47,776 nt of DNA. Origin: Elysia marginata (lineage: Eukaryota; Mollusca; Gastropoda; Plakobranchidae). Location of the stretch: assembly GCA_019649035.1 (NCBI GenBank), contig BMAT01001012.1, positions 94,581 through 142,356 of the forward strand, given 5' to 3'. The notes under the pieces are model-generated. The model saw nothing but the letters and a program-made list of their open reading frames with translations. It ran no database searches and was not told the origin of the DNA. This document shows positions 37,282-47,345 of the stretch, piece after piece. A program made the translations under genes and the position numbers. Positions within the stretch are counted from its first letter, which is position 1, and every line of letters begins with the position of its first letter.

Positions 37282-38269
37282 GTAAGGGCATTTCAGTTTG
37301 TCTTCCCTGTAATCTCTAGCACTAACTCTCTTTGACTCTGTAGTTTCTCTCTCTATCTGTCCCGTCTGGTTAACCCCTTCTTTCTCTATTTTCTCCGGCT
37401 TCCATTTCCTGTACCTTTCCTTTTTTTTCCAGCCTCCTTTCACTTTCATACTAAAAATTTCCTTCTCTTCCCTTTCTCACATTTATCTATCTCTGTCTCT
37501 TCAAATCAATCTGTTATAACCTAACACAATTTGACACCATTTTTATTACAGTTTATTTTAAATCTAATCAAGGTGCATTATATACTTTACGGGGTATTCC
37601 AAGAACCAAGGGTAATTGTTCATTAACTTTGGGTGGAAGTGGGCAGATGAAGTCTGGAAACAATATAGAAATAGATTGACGAGTAAGTTAGTAGCCTCCT
37701 TCTGATCAAGGACATTCAAGTGCAATTCATATCCCCTATACGCATCGATATGTAACTATGAATGAAAGCTTATTTTTTGTATTCTTCTTATGGTAGATTG
37801 TTTTAGTAGATGAGATTAAGATTATAACGTTGAAATACCTTTTTTGCTTATTTTTTATATGAAAGTTTTGTATCGAATTCCTCCAGATTATATAAGACGA
37901 CGTATGCAAAATTATACATATAAAGTTATAGCCAAGAATAGAACACACTTACAGTGATATTTCTCTTACTCTTTTAGTGAATCACTTCTATCTGATTGAA
38001 AACTCTCTAAACGAAATAATTATTTGCAGAGAATGACCTGTCTATCTTTCGGGAAAAATTAGAACGAAAAGTTCCGTACTTTATAATGAACAGTTTAAGT
38101 AATTTAGAGATGCGTATGAATTATGAAACTTGATATAATTATAAGAAAAAATAACGGGTATGAACGACACTTGTAGGCTTTTTGTTGATTACGCCACAAC
38201 TGCTTTTCCCTACCTCTTAGTACAAAAATGTTCGTGTTAGAATTGACAATAGGTAGAATAACAGAAAGG

Positions 38270-38505
38270 TTAATAGATGTTTAGATAGATAGCATATAAA
38301 TAGGTTAGTAAATAAATAGGTACACAGATAGAAAAATAAATAGGTAGGTAGATAGCTAGATGGATGAATAGATAGATAGATGGATGAATAATAGATAGTT
38401 AGATGGATGAATAGATAGATAGTTACATGGATGAACAGATAGATAGTTAGATGGATGAATAGATAGATAAATAGATGAATGGATAGATAAAAATTAGGCA
38501 GAGGT
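38270..38505. repeat. GATA microsatellite with 24-bp higher-order unit
   Basis: GATA/GGTA units grade into a minisatellite in which agatggatgaatagatagat(agtt)-type units recur. Unit starts are at 38401, 38425 and 38449 (24-bp spacing), with earlier irregular copies at 38358 and 38378. Confidence 0.9.
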
Positions 38506-38999
38506 AATTAGCCAATATGAGACCACATTAGGTGCCGGGCACTCTGTTTGCAATCTATAGAAAAAATTAGGCACAAAAGTACATATACATTTTATTGTCC
38601 GTCTCAATATTCAGCGCATTTTAATTTTAATTTTAGTCCAATTTTACGAAACAAAATAAATAATTTGTGTCAATAGATTCTACAGTTTCTATTTACTTTA
38701 CACTTTGCACGACGTTATTTGGAAAATGTAACCCTGCTCAATTCTGTTATAGTAACGTACACTTCATTCGAAATTTTCTACTAGGTTGAAATGTTAGAAT
38801 TACTATTTAATTTAAATTTCGTATCGTTTTTTTCAAATCAGGAGAACAGTATTTTTTGGTGCACTTATGCATCATTAAATAAAGATGGCAATACTAGAGC
38901 AGTGATGCAGTAAATCCATAATTATGATTAATTGTTATAGGCAGATTTGAATCTATCATTTTCGTGACCGCCTTTCATATAATTAGAATTTTGACAAGT

Positions 39000-39225
39000 G
39001 TTACATGGAATCAATTTCCAGTGATCGCTGTCTAGAGGCTGCCTCTACCTTGATGCGAACACGACTGGCTAACTCACTTAGCAGATCGGTGGGGTCACGA
39101 TATCAAACGATTTGGAGGATCCGGACCTGTGAAATATTTATAGACCTCTCACGCTCAGCAGAACAGAAACACGATGCTCCGGCCAATGTTTGTGCTCGCG
39201 GGTTCTACATTAAGTGACCCCTATC
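39000..39225. promoter_or_regulatory. Candidate intronic regulatory island
   Basis: A GC-richer block inside the 6-kb intron, with gatatcaaacgatttggagg and a GATCCGGACC stretch. The 70-codon frame at 39005-39217 has no ARID3-like or other recognised content and no matching splice phases were found. Confidence 0.25.
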
Positions 39226-39799
39226 TTAATCCAACAATGTCTTAGAATAGCATCCAGAGCATACAGGAGTTCTCATGCTGTAACAACAAACGTATAATAA
39301 ATTGTTTTTTTCCTTACTTTAAGTAGCCATTCTGTGAATAATACAAAAAGTAATGATATCGAAGAAAAAAGAAGCCTATTAAACAAATTTCTTCCGAACG
39401 TACAGAGCTTATTTAAAACTTTAGCCGGATCGAAAAAGCTCTCTTGCTAATGCTCTATTTAAATACGTTAAATTAGACAATTTTCATTTCCTTAATTGTT
39501 TAATCACCATAACACTTGAAAAGAGGAAATTTACAACATGGAAAATAAATAATAAATGAAACAACCTTTACACTACCGATATCAATATTAATCAATATTG
39601 ACCTGGCCTAGAGATAGCTCTGAAGTATTGATGATAAAATATACTACGCCTTTATTCACCACGGTGCCTTTACCAATAATAACTGGTACGGTTGTTTTAA
39701 ATGCTGGTCTCGACAATTATGAAAACGCTGTCATCACAGAATTGGTAAAATACTTCACACGAACTACTCCTTCTTTGAAAAGAACCGAAAAGAAAGACT

Positions 39800-39890
39800 G
39801 TAGTTGCGGGGGAAAAGGCGGGATTTTTGGGGTCCCGGACTTAACACCTCGGCCTTAACAACCACTACACGTCCCAAGCTCTGGAAACCG
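39800..39890 (-). repeat. Degenerate tRNA-derived SINE-like piece
   Basis: The minus strand reads gggacgtgtagtggttgttaa (A-box-like), then ggtgttaagtccgggacccc and aaaaatcccgcc (decayed B box). It resembles the 36.8-kb piece in layout. Confidence 0.35.
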
Positions 39891-41179
39891 TCAGCATAAA
39901 ACTTAGACATCCCCATATAAAAATTCATCACAATAGTGCCATTAGCTAAAGCCTTGGTGACTATCTCTCACCACCTTTTGACCTGGTTGTCGAGTGTGCT
40001 ACTGCCAGGACCAGCCCCTCTCTAGTCGCCTGATTTGGTTTAATCAAGCTATCATTGCATAAGAGCCGTTCTGGAATGAAATATTGATAGTGCTAACATC
40101 TCGCCTACTATTTGATTAGTCGCCAGTGTATCCTCTAATAAAGCTGAATTTTCATGATAGTCTTGTCCAAACTGCATAAACGATGAGGAGGGCGTGTTTT
40201 GGACTGAGCCAGAAGGATTTAAAAAAGAGAGACGGTAAAGGAACACCGAAAATTGCAAAGAAAAAAGTGAAAAGATTGGTTGGTATGAAGAGGATACAAC
40301 TCGCGAGAGCGGAAAGAAAGGTGTGGAACGTGACAATCCAGATAACAGAAAAAGTGAAGTGGAAACTAAAAGAACATTGAGTTAAATACTGTAAAGAACT
40401 GAATCCGAGCTAAGATAGTGTGGACAAATAAATAGCTGGCCATGTCAAACCCACTTCCATATCAAAGTCATTTACAAATTGAAGTTATGAAAAATGAAAA
40501 AAAATTCTCATCTCAGATACTTACTGGTTAGGCTTTTAAAAATCAATGCAGTTTCAATTAATTTAAATTAGCGAGTGAAACGGGAGAAAATGGAGAGAGC
40601 ATGTGTTTAGAGGTGTATGTGTGTGAGCAGATAAAATTCTAAAGAGACAGAATGTTTCTTGAGGTAGATAAATAGATAGCTAAACAAATAAATTAATTGA
40701 TAGTTAGGAAAACTGAAAGAAAGAGGGAGAGAAAGAATCAGATTCAAGGAATTTTTGTCCTTAAAAGTCTTTTGTTAAACATAAAAAATTAATAGGAAAA
40801 TGAGCACAGCAAAGAAACTCTGTTGGGTTAAGAACGGTAACCTTAAATATATATATTTTTATTTTGTTTTGTGAAAGTTATTGGCTAATTTTATCGTGAT
40901 ACTTATGATCAAACATGAACATCTAACACGAACTTGGAACGATGAGACGGTTACTGCATCAAACTTTAAAAGTTCTGGAGGGTTTTTTTTTATTCTTAAC
41001 TTTAACCATTGCTATTCCATCCTTCGTTCAGTCGGTCTCTCCCCCAAATCCATCAACATTATTTTCCTTTTGATCACGGAAGTAATCTGTTAATATAATC
41101 ATCAGCAACATTATTTTTACAGTCGGCATAAAAATATGAAGGTAATTTTTATTTTGAAGAGAAGGGGGAAACTTCTGTT

Positions 41180-41390
41180 GAATTCAAACTCCAGGCGTTT
41201 AACGCTTTTCCACCATAATTAGACGCCTCGCCGACCTACAAAAGCCTCTATGAATTTAAAGGACCTCTCATTAGACACAAGAAAATGCAATTTCATGCCA
41301 TTTTCTCTCAAGGGTTGAGCTGCATTTGATGTGAGGGATAATGGATTTAACATAAAGCAATAACAGTATTTTTTGTCACCTTTAATCTTG
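41180..41390. promoter_or_regulatory. Candidate intronic regulatory island with repeated ATTAGAC
   Basis: Contains cataattagacgcc and ctcattagacac, two ATTAGAC copies about 50 bp apart, flanked by AAAATGCAATTTCATGCC-type sequence. It is non-repetitive and GC-richer than its surroundings. Confidence 0.28.
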
Positions 41391-41689
41391 TTATTTCGTA
41401 TTTTTTCCCTAAGCCAGGGCTTGGTAGGCTCGGGTATGTTACCGCCTTCATAAGCGTAAGAGAAAGATTAATAGCTAGGCGGAAATGAAAGTTAAGAATA
41501 GGGTGGGGGCAATTTTATTATTCAAACGCCTGAATTAGGTAATTTTAATTACATAAAATAAGAAAGGAAAAGAGAATGATTTCTCTGTGTTAAAAACTTA
41601 AAACTGTTTTTCAATAAAACAGGCTGAGATGCCGTTGGGATGATATTCAATAATAAAACGGTCTCATAAAATAGAGCACTCTCTGATCT

Positions 41690-42070
41690 CACCATGCACG
41701 AATGCATTTCCTGCGACTTACAGAAACTATCTCGAGGTATTTATTTACATGACACGCAGAATGTTGTGACAACATGGCACATTCTAGGCAGTCGGGAAGT
41801 CTACAACTGTCGTGGGAAGAACTAGAGGGAAGTGGGATTAAGCATCCACTTCGTTCTACAGCTCTCGAACCGAGAGATTGCTGATTTGACCGCATTTAAT
41901 AACTAGATTGAAAAACGAAAATTTCTTTCAAAGTGTATTAAAATGTACAGAATAACGTAGGAAAGGGAGCGGAGATTTGTATGACTTCACTGTGCATGCT
42001 CAGATGATGCCTCTAGACTCTCGGTTTGCCACGGCTACAGGGGTGATGGCACCTAAAAGTCATAATAAAC
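41690..42070. promoter_or_regulatory. Candidate intronic regulatory island with CSL-type site and 15-bp palindrome
   Basis: CGTGGGAA at 41811-41818 matches the Notch-effector CSL/Su(H) consensus YGTGRGAA. ATGTTGTGACAACAT at 41761-41775 is a perfect inverted repeat around a single G, containing two opposed ACAA (SOX-type) cores. Confidence 0.32.
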
Positions 42071-42489
42071 CACAAGTTTCTCAAGTGTAAATAGCGAGTC
42101 AGTCCTATTTGTAATCTATTGACTAGCATAAGTATATATTTATTGTTTTGTTGTTTTTTTTCGAGTATATAATTGTGTTTTAGATGAAATGGTCAAAATA
42201 AAGTTTGTCGATTTGTTGCATCCCTTACGTTTTTGCTGGAAACAGCAAATCATTATTATCTCAGCACAGTAGTAGGTCTAATTGCTGACACATTTCTGTT
42301 TTACATATGATTGTAAAGTCCTTCAGCATTAGCTTATCAATTTACCAAGATGCACGAGGCCTACTTAATTGAGCAAATTTAATTATTTCTATCGCGCCAG
42401 TCAGCTATAATTATAATAAATTATACCAATATTGTTGAACGGAACGATAATGATGAAATAAAATAAGACAGGCTTAGTGGAAGTAGAAG

Positions 42490-42491
42490 TT

Positions 42492-42566
<75 letters not shown>

Positions 42567-42590
42567 CTAGTAGTTGTTGTTGTAGTAGTA
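42490..42590. repeat. (TAG)n trinucleotide microsatellite
   Basis: About 25 uninterrupted TAG/AGT/GTA units (42492-42566), then a decayed end with tgttgttg. Intronic. Confidence 0.97.
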
Positions 42591-42639
42591 GATTACAAAA
42601 ATTAAAAATAAATACTATTATGAGAATAAGAATACACTA

Positions 42640-42790
42640 TAATAATATTGAAGAGACGAAAAAGAAAAAGAATGAGGAGGAGGACAAGAAGAAGAAGTAC
42701 AAGAGCAATAATAACAACAAATAACGATAATAGTAACATCATCAACAACGACGAGAACAATTATAACTAGAGCAAAAACAAGAACAGTTT
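42640..42790. repeat. Purine and AAC/AAT-rich cryptic simple sequence
   Basis: Degenerate triplets (gaggaggaggacaagaagaag, then aataacaacaaataac). Intronic. A GA/G-rich patch continues to about 42860. Confidence 0.7.
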
Positions 42791-43274
42791 TGAATACTGG
42801 GATGGTAGAAATTTATAAAAAAAAAAGAAGAACGAGAGAGAGCGTGAGGGGGGGAGGGTGAGACGACAGGCAGCCAAGAAGAAATAGGAGGTAGAAGAGC
42901 GACAGACAAACTACACACACTGATGTTGTTGACTTGCAGCTACGCGTCAAATTTGAAAATCTTAGAGTTCATTCTGTCTAATAGCGGAGTCGCAATAAGG
43001 CACATTTTGCTAACTCTTAAAAGACCATTTAAAAGCTGAAATGACAGTTATTACATGTCATGGGTACAAAATTATAGAAGCAATACATGCAAGCGTATTT
43101 AGTCCGAAATTGAATTTTTTTGTTGCCTCTTAATTTTGGATACATCTCAGCACTACTCTCAAATCGCCTAGAAAACAGTTAAAACGTTATAAATTTGACA
43201 ATATAACTCAAATTTTGTTAAGATAATTCCACATTTTTCATGTTAAAGAACCTGAATTTCGCTCTGCCCACCAG

Positions 43275-43480
43275 ATACATGAAGTACCTGTACCCGTACG
43301 AGTGTGACAAGCTGAAACTAAGCAACCCATCAGAACTGCAGGCAGCCATAGACGGCAACAGGCGAGAGGGTCGGCGTTCAAGCTACGGCTACGATATGTC
43401 CCCAGGTCCGACTCTAGTTCCCAGCACACACCCGCTCAATGGCGGCCTTATCAACGGCAAGATAGGCAGGTCTTCCCCCT
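43275..43480 (+). CDS. ARID3: ARID3 coding exon: ARID C-terminal helix and extension
   Basis: After one base completing Gln, the exon encodes 68 residues starting YMKYLYPYECDKLKLSNPSE and continuing into LQAAIDGNRREGRRSSYGYD. This is the last ARID helix plus the conserved C-terminal extension of the extended ARID found in ARID3 proteins. The GNRREGRRSSYG form resembles the fly protein more than the vertebrate ones. The rest (MSPGPTLVPSTHPLNGG and onward) is a Pro/Gly/Ser-rich linker ending in GRSSP. The acceptor is ctctgcccaccag, ending at 43274, with a rather weak pyrimidine tract. The donor is gtgagc at 43481. An ATG at 43240 in the same frame lies in the intron and is not a plausible start. 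The exon ends with one base (T) of the next codon. Confidence 0.95.
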
Positions 43481-43982
43481 GTGAGCATACTCTTCAATTT
43501 TATAGATATATAGATCTAAATGCAAACATTGTAGTTTGATTAATCTTATTGTTTCAACACTGCTGTTCAACACAGTTGATAGCAATGAATTGTCATTGTA
43601 ATTTACTCATTGTGGTGTTAAATACTTGGATAAGACGTAATCTTACATGATTACAATCTTACTCTTGCGAACTTGGTGCTAAAAAGACAGAAAAAAATTC
43701 CTATTTTTTCTTTGAAAACGGGCCTGTTTAAGTTCCTCAGTCAACGATTTTACACTGATGTAAGATATTCTTTCATTGTTTTCATTCGTTTACTTCTAAT
43801 AGGCTAAAATGTTTAATTTGTCCCCTCTTTCCGGCAACGTTTCTCTTTCCCTTATTTATCACAGACATTCAACTGCTACGACATGTTTGAATGACAAGGA
43901 ATGAAGGAATAACATATGATACAAGAATTTTTTTTAATATCTGTCAAGAACTTAACTAGTTCATTATTTCTCGCTCGTCCAG
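43481..43982 (+). other. ARID3: Short intron of 502 bp
   Basis: The donor is gtgagc and the acceptor tcgctcgtccag. A candidate branch point, cttaact, lies at 43951-43957, about 25-31 nt before the acceptor. The intron body is AT-rich with no repeat or other feature visible. Confidence 0.88.
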
Positions 43983-44162
43983 TATCTTTCGAGAGTGACA
44001 GACCAGACGTGCGCCACCTTGCCAGTAGTCAGGCACAGGGCCTGGGATTGAACACTCTCAACTCGCTCAACTCCCTGAACAGCTTGAGTCCGGCCCTGTT
44101 ACCACTCAGCCACCACATCTACAGCAGCATGATCACGGAGAAGCTTCGCCATGCCTCGCCGT
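43983..44162 (+). CDS. ARID3: ARID3 coding exon: Ser/Leu/Asn-rich linker (symmetric exon)
   Basis: This 180-nt exon encodes 59 full codons beginning SFESDRPDVRHLASSQAQG and ending LRHASP, with split codons at both ends. It was assigned from the acceptor (ttatttctcgctcgtccag, with a branch-like cttaact at 43951-43957), the strong donor gtaagtcg at 44163, an open frame throughout, and phase agreement with both neighbours. The centre holds a short internal repeat, LNTLNSLNSLNSLSP, from a repeated ctcaact-type triplet pattern, so part of the linker may have grown by slippage. I recognise no domain. The position between ARID and REKLES matches the variable linker of the family. The exon is a multiple of three with phase 1 at both ends, so skipping it would keep the frame. 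Confidence 0.82.
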
Positions 44163-44315
44163 GTAAGTCGACACAAAGTACATACATAATGAACTTTTTA
44201 AAATAAATGCTACACTATCGTCGATAACAACAGCAACAGCAATGTAGTCTGACAAAACACTATGGTTCGACACAATTTTGAGCCCTTTTAATGTCTTTTG
44301 TCAGTCCCACTGAAC

Positions 44316-44356
44316 AGAAGTAGTAGTAGCAGTAGTTGCTGCAGTAGCTGCAGCAG

Positions 44357-44407
<51 letters not shown>

Positions 44408-44446
44408 CAGCAGTAGTAGTAGTAGCGGTAGTAGTAGTAGTTGCAC

Positions 44447-44485
<39 letters not shown>

Positions 44486-44578
44486 CGGTAGTAGTAGTAG
44501 TAGTAGTAGCAGTAGTAGTAGTTGTAGAAGTAGTAGTAGTAGTAGTAATAGTAGAGGATGATGATGATGATGATGATG
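44316..44578. repeat. Long compound (TAG)n/(AGC)n trinucleotide microsatellite
   Basis: About 260 bp of AGT units with AGC, GGT and AGA variants, ending in (GAT)n. Frames on both strands read poly-Ser, poly-Leu or poly-Thr and are artefacts. It lies in the intron about 150 bp after the linker exon. Confidence 0.97.
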
Positions 44579-46039
44579 GCGGTCTAATGATAATGATGCT
44601 GATGACTGGTTTACCAACGACAATAATGTTAATGCTTATAATAACAAATATAAAACGTACCATAGTAGACATTATTTTGCAAACATGGGCAAGGTTAGTT
44701 TTAAGCCACCCTGATAATGGGGACGGACCGTCCTAGTGGTATTTTACGAGAATATGCTTATATGCCACAATGTTCTGTCAACAACACAAAAAGACATAAA
44801 CTATTTAAATAACAAATCTTAGGTCGCGCTGCACCACAAAATATGAAATGACAAGAGAGAAGTTTATTGAAACCACATAAGAAGTTTACTGGTTTGTTGT
44901 TTTTTTTTAACCCTCGATACAAACATAGCCGCTTATAATTGCCTATACAGTAAATACACTCATGAAAACAAATGAAACCAACACACTCACAAATCTGAAA
45001 AGGTTTTAAAGAATATCCATGTTATTTTAACGATATGTATTTGTCATCTTTTTCCAATATTCGAACAAACTTAAATCAAGTAATATTTTATAATTATGAG
45101 ATACCAAATCATCCATAAACCAACCTATTGTCGCTGTTGAAATGTGAAGCGATAAATTTATTAAAGGTAATTCTAAAGAAACCAAAGTTGATATTTTGAA
45201 AAGGGGGGATTAAAAAGAAATCAAAATTTATATTTTTTTTTAAAATCGAATATTGATACATTCATTGCTTTTTGTGACTTACAAAACAATAGTAGTGATT
45301 GTTTGGTTCCTTAGTAAGAGTCTTCCGGATGAATGGAATTTATTTAATAAAATAATGATTTTTGGTAATGGGTAGGCACTTCTTCCATGTCATATATTAA
45401 TCTTGGTATCAAACCACTGGCATACCATTGAGTAATCCCTGTAATACCATGAGAGAGGTAGTCAACCTATTGCTCTACCTTAGTGACAGGACTAGTCTTG
45501 AGAAGGCTAGCCTACGTGAAATTCTCCATATATTATTCTTAATATATGACAGCATTAATCTCTCCTTTCAGCCCAACACAATGGACTTGCTATTCCAAAG
45601 GCCACACAAACTTAATCCGATACATTTTTTTCTACTTTACGGGGAGGGACTGTGTCATTATCTAGGGTTATACGTAATTCAAGGAGGCCCAGGCATACAA
45701 TGCCTCGTTCAATTACAGTCAGTTCTCTTCTTACCTCGAGTACCGTCCCAACTTCTACCCCACTAGCCCAAGAGTTTTTAAAGCCGTCCACCTATTCTAA
45801 TCTATGAATTGAAGGAGACCACCATTGTTGGGTTGTAAAAAATTATAATTCATTAGGGATTCCTTAAGGATATAACAAAACACGGAAATATTTGGCAGTG
45901 AAAAAAATTTTTTTTGGCATTTTTTGTTCGGACAGGGTGAAAAAGGTCAAACTGCATCTAATCTTAGTTTGTCTTCCCACACCCCACTTAGCACGCCCAT
46001 GTACGCTTCACAGATAGCTGACGCAGAATTCCGGAAAAT

Positions 46040-46132
46040 AATTTTTTTTTATGTATGACTCGAACCTTCCATTACACAGTTGCGACTGTTTTATGGTCGC
46101 CTTATTCTGGATTACCTGCCTGGAATAAGATA
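46040..46132 (-). repeat. Possible SINE-like piece with A-tail
   Basis: On the minus strand GGTTCGAGTCA (46056-46066 on +), a near B box, is followed by a run of nine to ten A residues. The A box is poor, so this is a weak call. Confidence 0.25.
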
Positions 46133-46943
46133 AACACCGAGGCTTAAAAAAAACTGCCCTAGAGAAATGAATACAAGTCTTAATCTCTTCATAATGAAGA
46201 GTCGCTGAACATTGTGGTTTATGAAACTGAAGACGTAAAATTTGCTACGGTAGATATTTAAAAACTTTTCATCAATCGCGTGTTTAACAAACATAGAGCT
46301 TTATCTCGAGAAGAAATTGAATACCGGAGAATATTTTTTAAGATAGCTATTGGACCCAATGGACCAATGTCTCAATTATCTACATTACTTTATGCCACAC
46401 CTACCAACAGCAAAATCAATATATAAGTCACGATAAATCAAAAGAAATTTTAAAACATCGCTTTGATTTAGGCCATTTCGTTTATATTGATTTTCACACA
46501 ATGGAGATGTCGCTCTGAGGCCAATGTTTGCCATGAACCTTTCAAAACAGTTTGATATTTTGTCCTATTATTTAATTTAGAGTAATGACATCCTATTTTC
46601 TGGAGTCAAGGAGATTGTTTAAGTCATAATAACAAAGCTAGAGAAGAAAAAGGTCATTTCAAATAATCTCTGTTTTAAAGTAAAATAACTAGAGGCTCTC
46701 AGTCTGAATCGAGGCATTTAGTTACATTTTCTGTCGACTAGTTCATGCCTTTCATTTGAAACCTCACTGCTGTCATTTTTTAAATGGCATTTGCCCAGCT
46801 GAAAGAAAAGCTTTTGTTTCGTTTCTACATAGATAGTTTTCATTTGGATGATAAAAACAATATCATCATAGAAACTGAGCAATCTTTTGCTTATTTTATC
46901 AAATGAACTTGGCATAATCTCTGGAATTTCCCTTCTTTTGTAG

Positions 46944-47345
46944 ACGAAGACAGTCTACCTCCAACACCATTACCAGCACATCACCACCACAACCCGCACC
47001 CAGCCCAGCTCCCAGCCCAGCCACCCCATCCTCTCGCCCATCCAACCCACCGCGGCCTCACAGAACGAGATGCTCTAGCCATGGAGGCAGCGTCCCGAGC
47101 TATGGAGGAGGCCACGCGCAAGATGGAACACGCCACCAGGTCCACTGTGGAAGACGGTACGGGCCCTCCACCTCGGAAACGCCCTCTGGTGGAGAGCAGC
47201 ACCCCCAACAGCAACAGCGGCAGTGGAGGTGGTGGTGGCGGTAGCGGTGGAGGGTGTGGGATCGGAACCCCTGGGGAGCGACCGTTTCCCCCAGGGCTAA
47301 CTGTAAACCCAATGCACAGCGCCCACTTCAAGATCACCAGTCGAA
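46944..47345 (+). CDS. ARID3: ARID3 coding exon: His/Pro-rich stretch, charged helix, basic cluster, Gly run
   Basis: This 402-nt exon encodes 133 full codons. In order: an acidic start (EDSLPPTPLP); a His/Pro/Ala-rich stretch (HHHHNPHPAQLPAQPPHP); a predicted amphipathic helix LTERDALAMEAASRAMEEAT with RKMEHATR following; a basic cluster PPPRKRPLVE that could be a nuclear localisation signal; a Gly/Ser run (SGSGGGGGGSGGG); and PGLTVNPMHSAHFKITSR. The last segment is where family members enter the REKLES beta part, as judged by position rather than close identity. The acceptor is cccttcttttgtag, ending at 46943. The donor is gtaagtac at 47346. The exon starts with two bases completing a Tyr codon and ends with one base of the next, so it is also a frame-preserving symmetric exon. 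It is much richer in GC than its surroundings. The ATG at 47081 is internal. Confidence 0.87.

Larger units (their letters stand above)
37282..43274 (+). other. ARID3: Intron of 5993 bp splitting the ARID domain
   Basis: The donor is gtaagg and the acceptor ccaccag. It interrupts the Gln codon of RTQYMKYLYPYEC. It contains the GATA minisatellite (38270-38500), three GC-richer regulatory-looking islands (39000-39225, 41180-41390, 41690-42070), a SINE-like piece on the minus strand (39800-39890), a (TAG)n tract (42490-42590) and a purine/AAC-rich simple stretch (42640-42780). The remainder (37300-38260, 38500-38990, 39230-39790, 39900-41170, 42080-42480, 42790-43270) is AT-rich DNA with no feature I recognise. 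The open frame at 40183-40380 is short and Lys-rich, and has no family resemblance. Confidence 0.9.
44163..46943 (+). other. ARID3: Intron of 2781 bp
   Basis: The donor is gtaagtcg and the acceptor cttcttttgtag. It holds the longer (TAG)n tract (44316-44578) and a weak SINE-like piece on the minus strand near 46040-46130. A 112-codon open frame at 45428-45766 has no recognisable domain and is probably chance. The rest is AT-rich and featureless to the eye. Confidence 0.85.
37098..47345 (+). other. ARID3: ARID3 / dead ringer-type gene, visible part (4 coding exons)
   Basis: Gene-level entry for the partial transcription unit. Four exons join in frame: the first begins with the last two bases of a Gly codon, the first pair join as CA|A (Gln), the second pair as T|TA (Leu), the third pair as T|AC (Tyr), and the fourth leaves one base of a codon open. 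The introns are 5993, 502 and 2781 bp and all are GT-AG. The spliced product spans about 320 residues: the core and C-terminal extension of the ARID domain, a low-complexity linker, and a helical/basic segment. ARID3 proteins are nuclear factors that bind AT-rich DNA through an extended ARID and multimerise through the C-terminal REKLES region (family knowledge). The 5' exons (protein N-terminus and first ARID helices) and the 3' exons (REKLES beta part, stop codon) are not in view. Confidence 0.9.

Noticed and set aside
37037-37449. Minus-strand frames of 84 and 128 codons across the ARID exon
   Set aside because: They are antisense to a clearly conserved ARID3 exon. Stop-free antisense frames are common opposite GC-richer coding DNA.
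44288-44672. Poly-Ser, poly-Leu and poly-Thr frames
   Set aside because: All three frames on both strands are open because the sequence is a (TAG)n-type repeat within an intron.
45428-45766. 112-codon + frame in the intron before the last exon
   Set aside because: No recognisable domain. An acceptor-like ctctcctttcag at about 45570 has no matching good donor, and the flanking ARID3 exons already join in phase without it.
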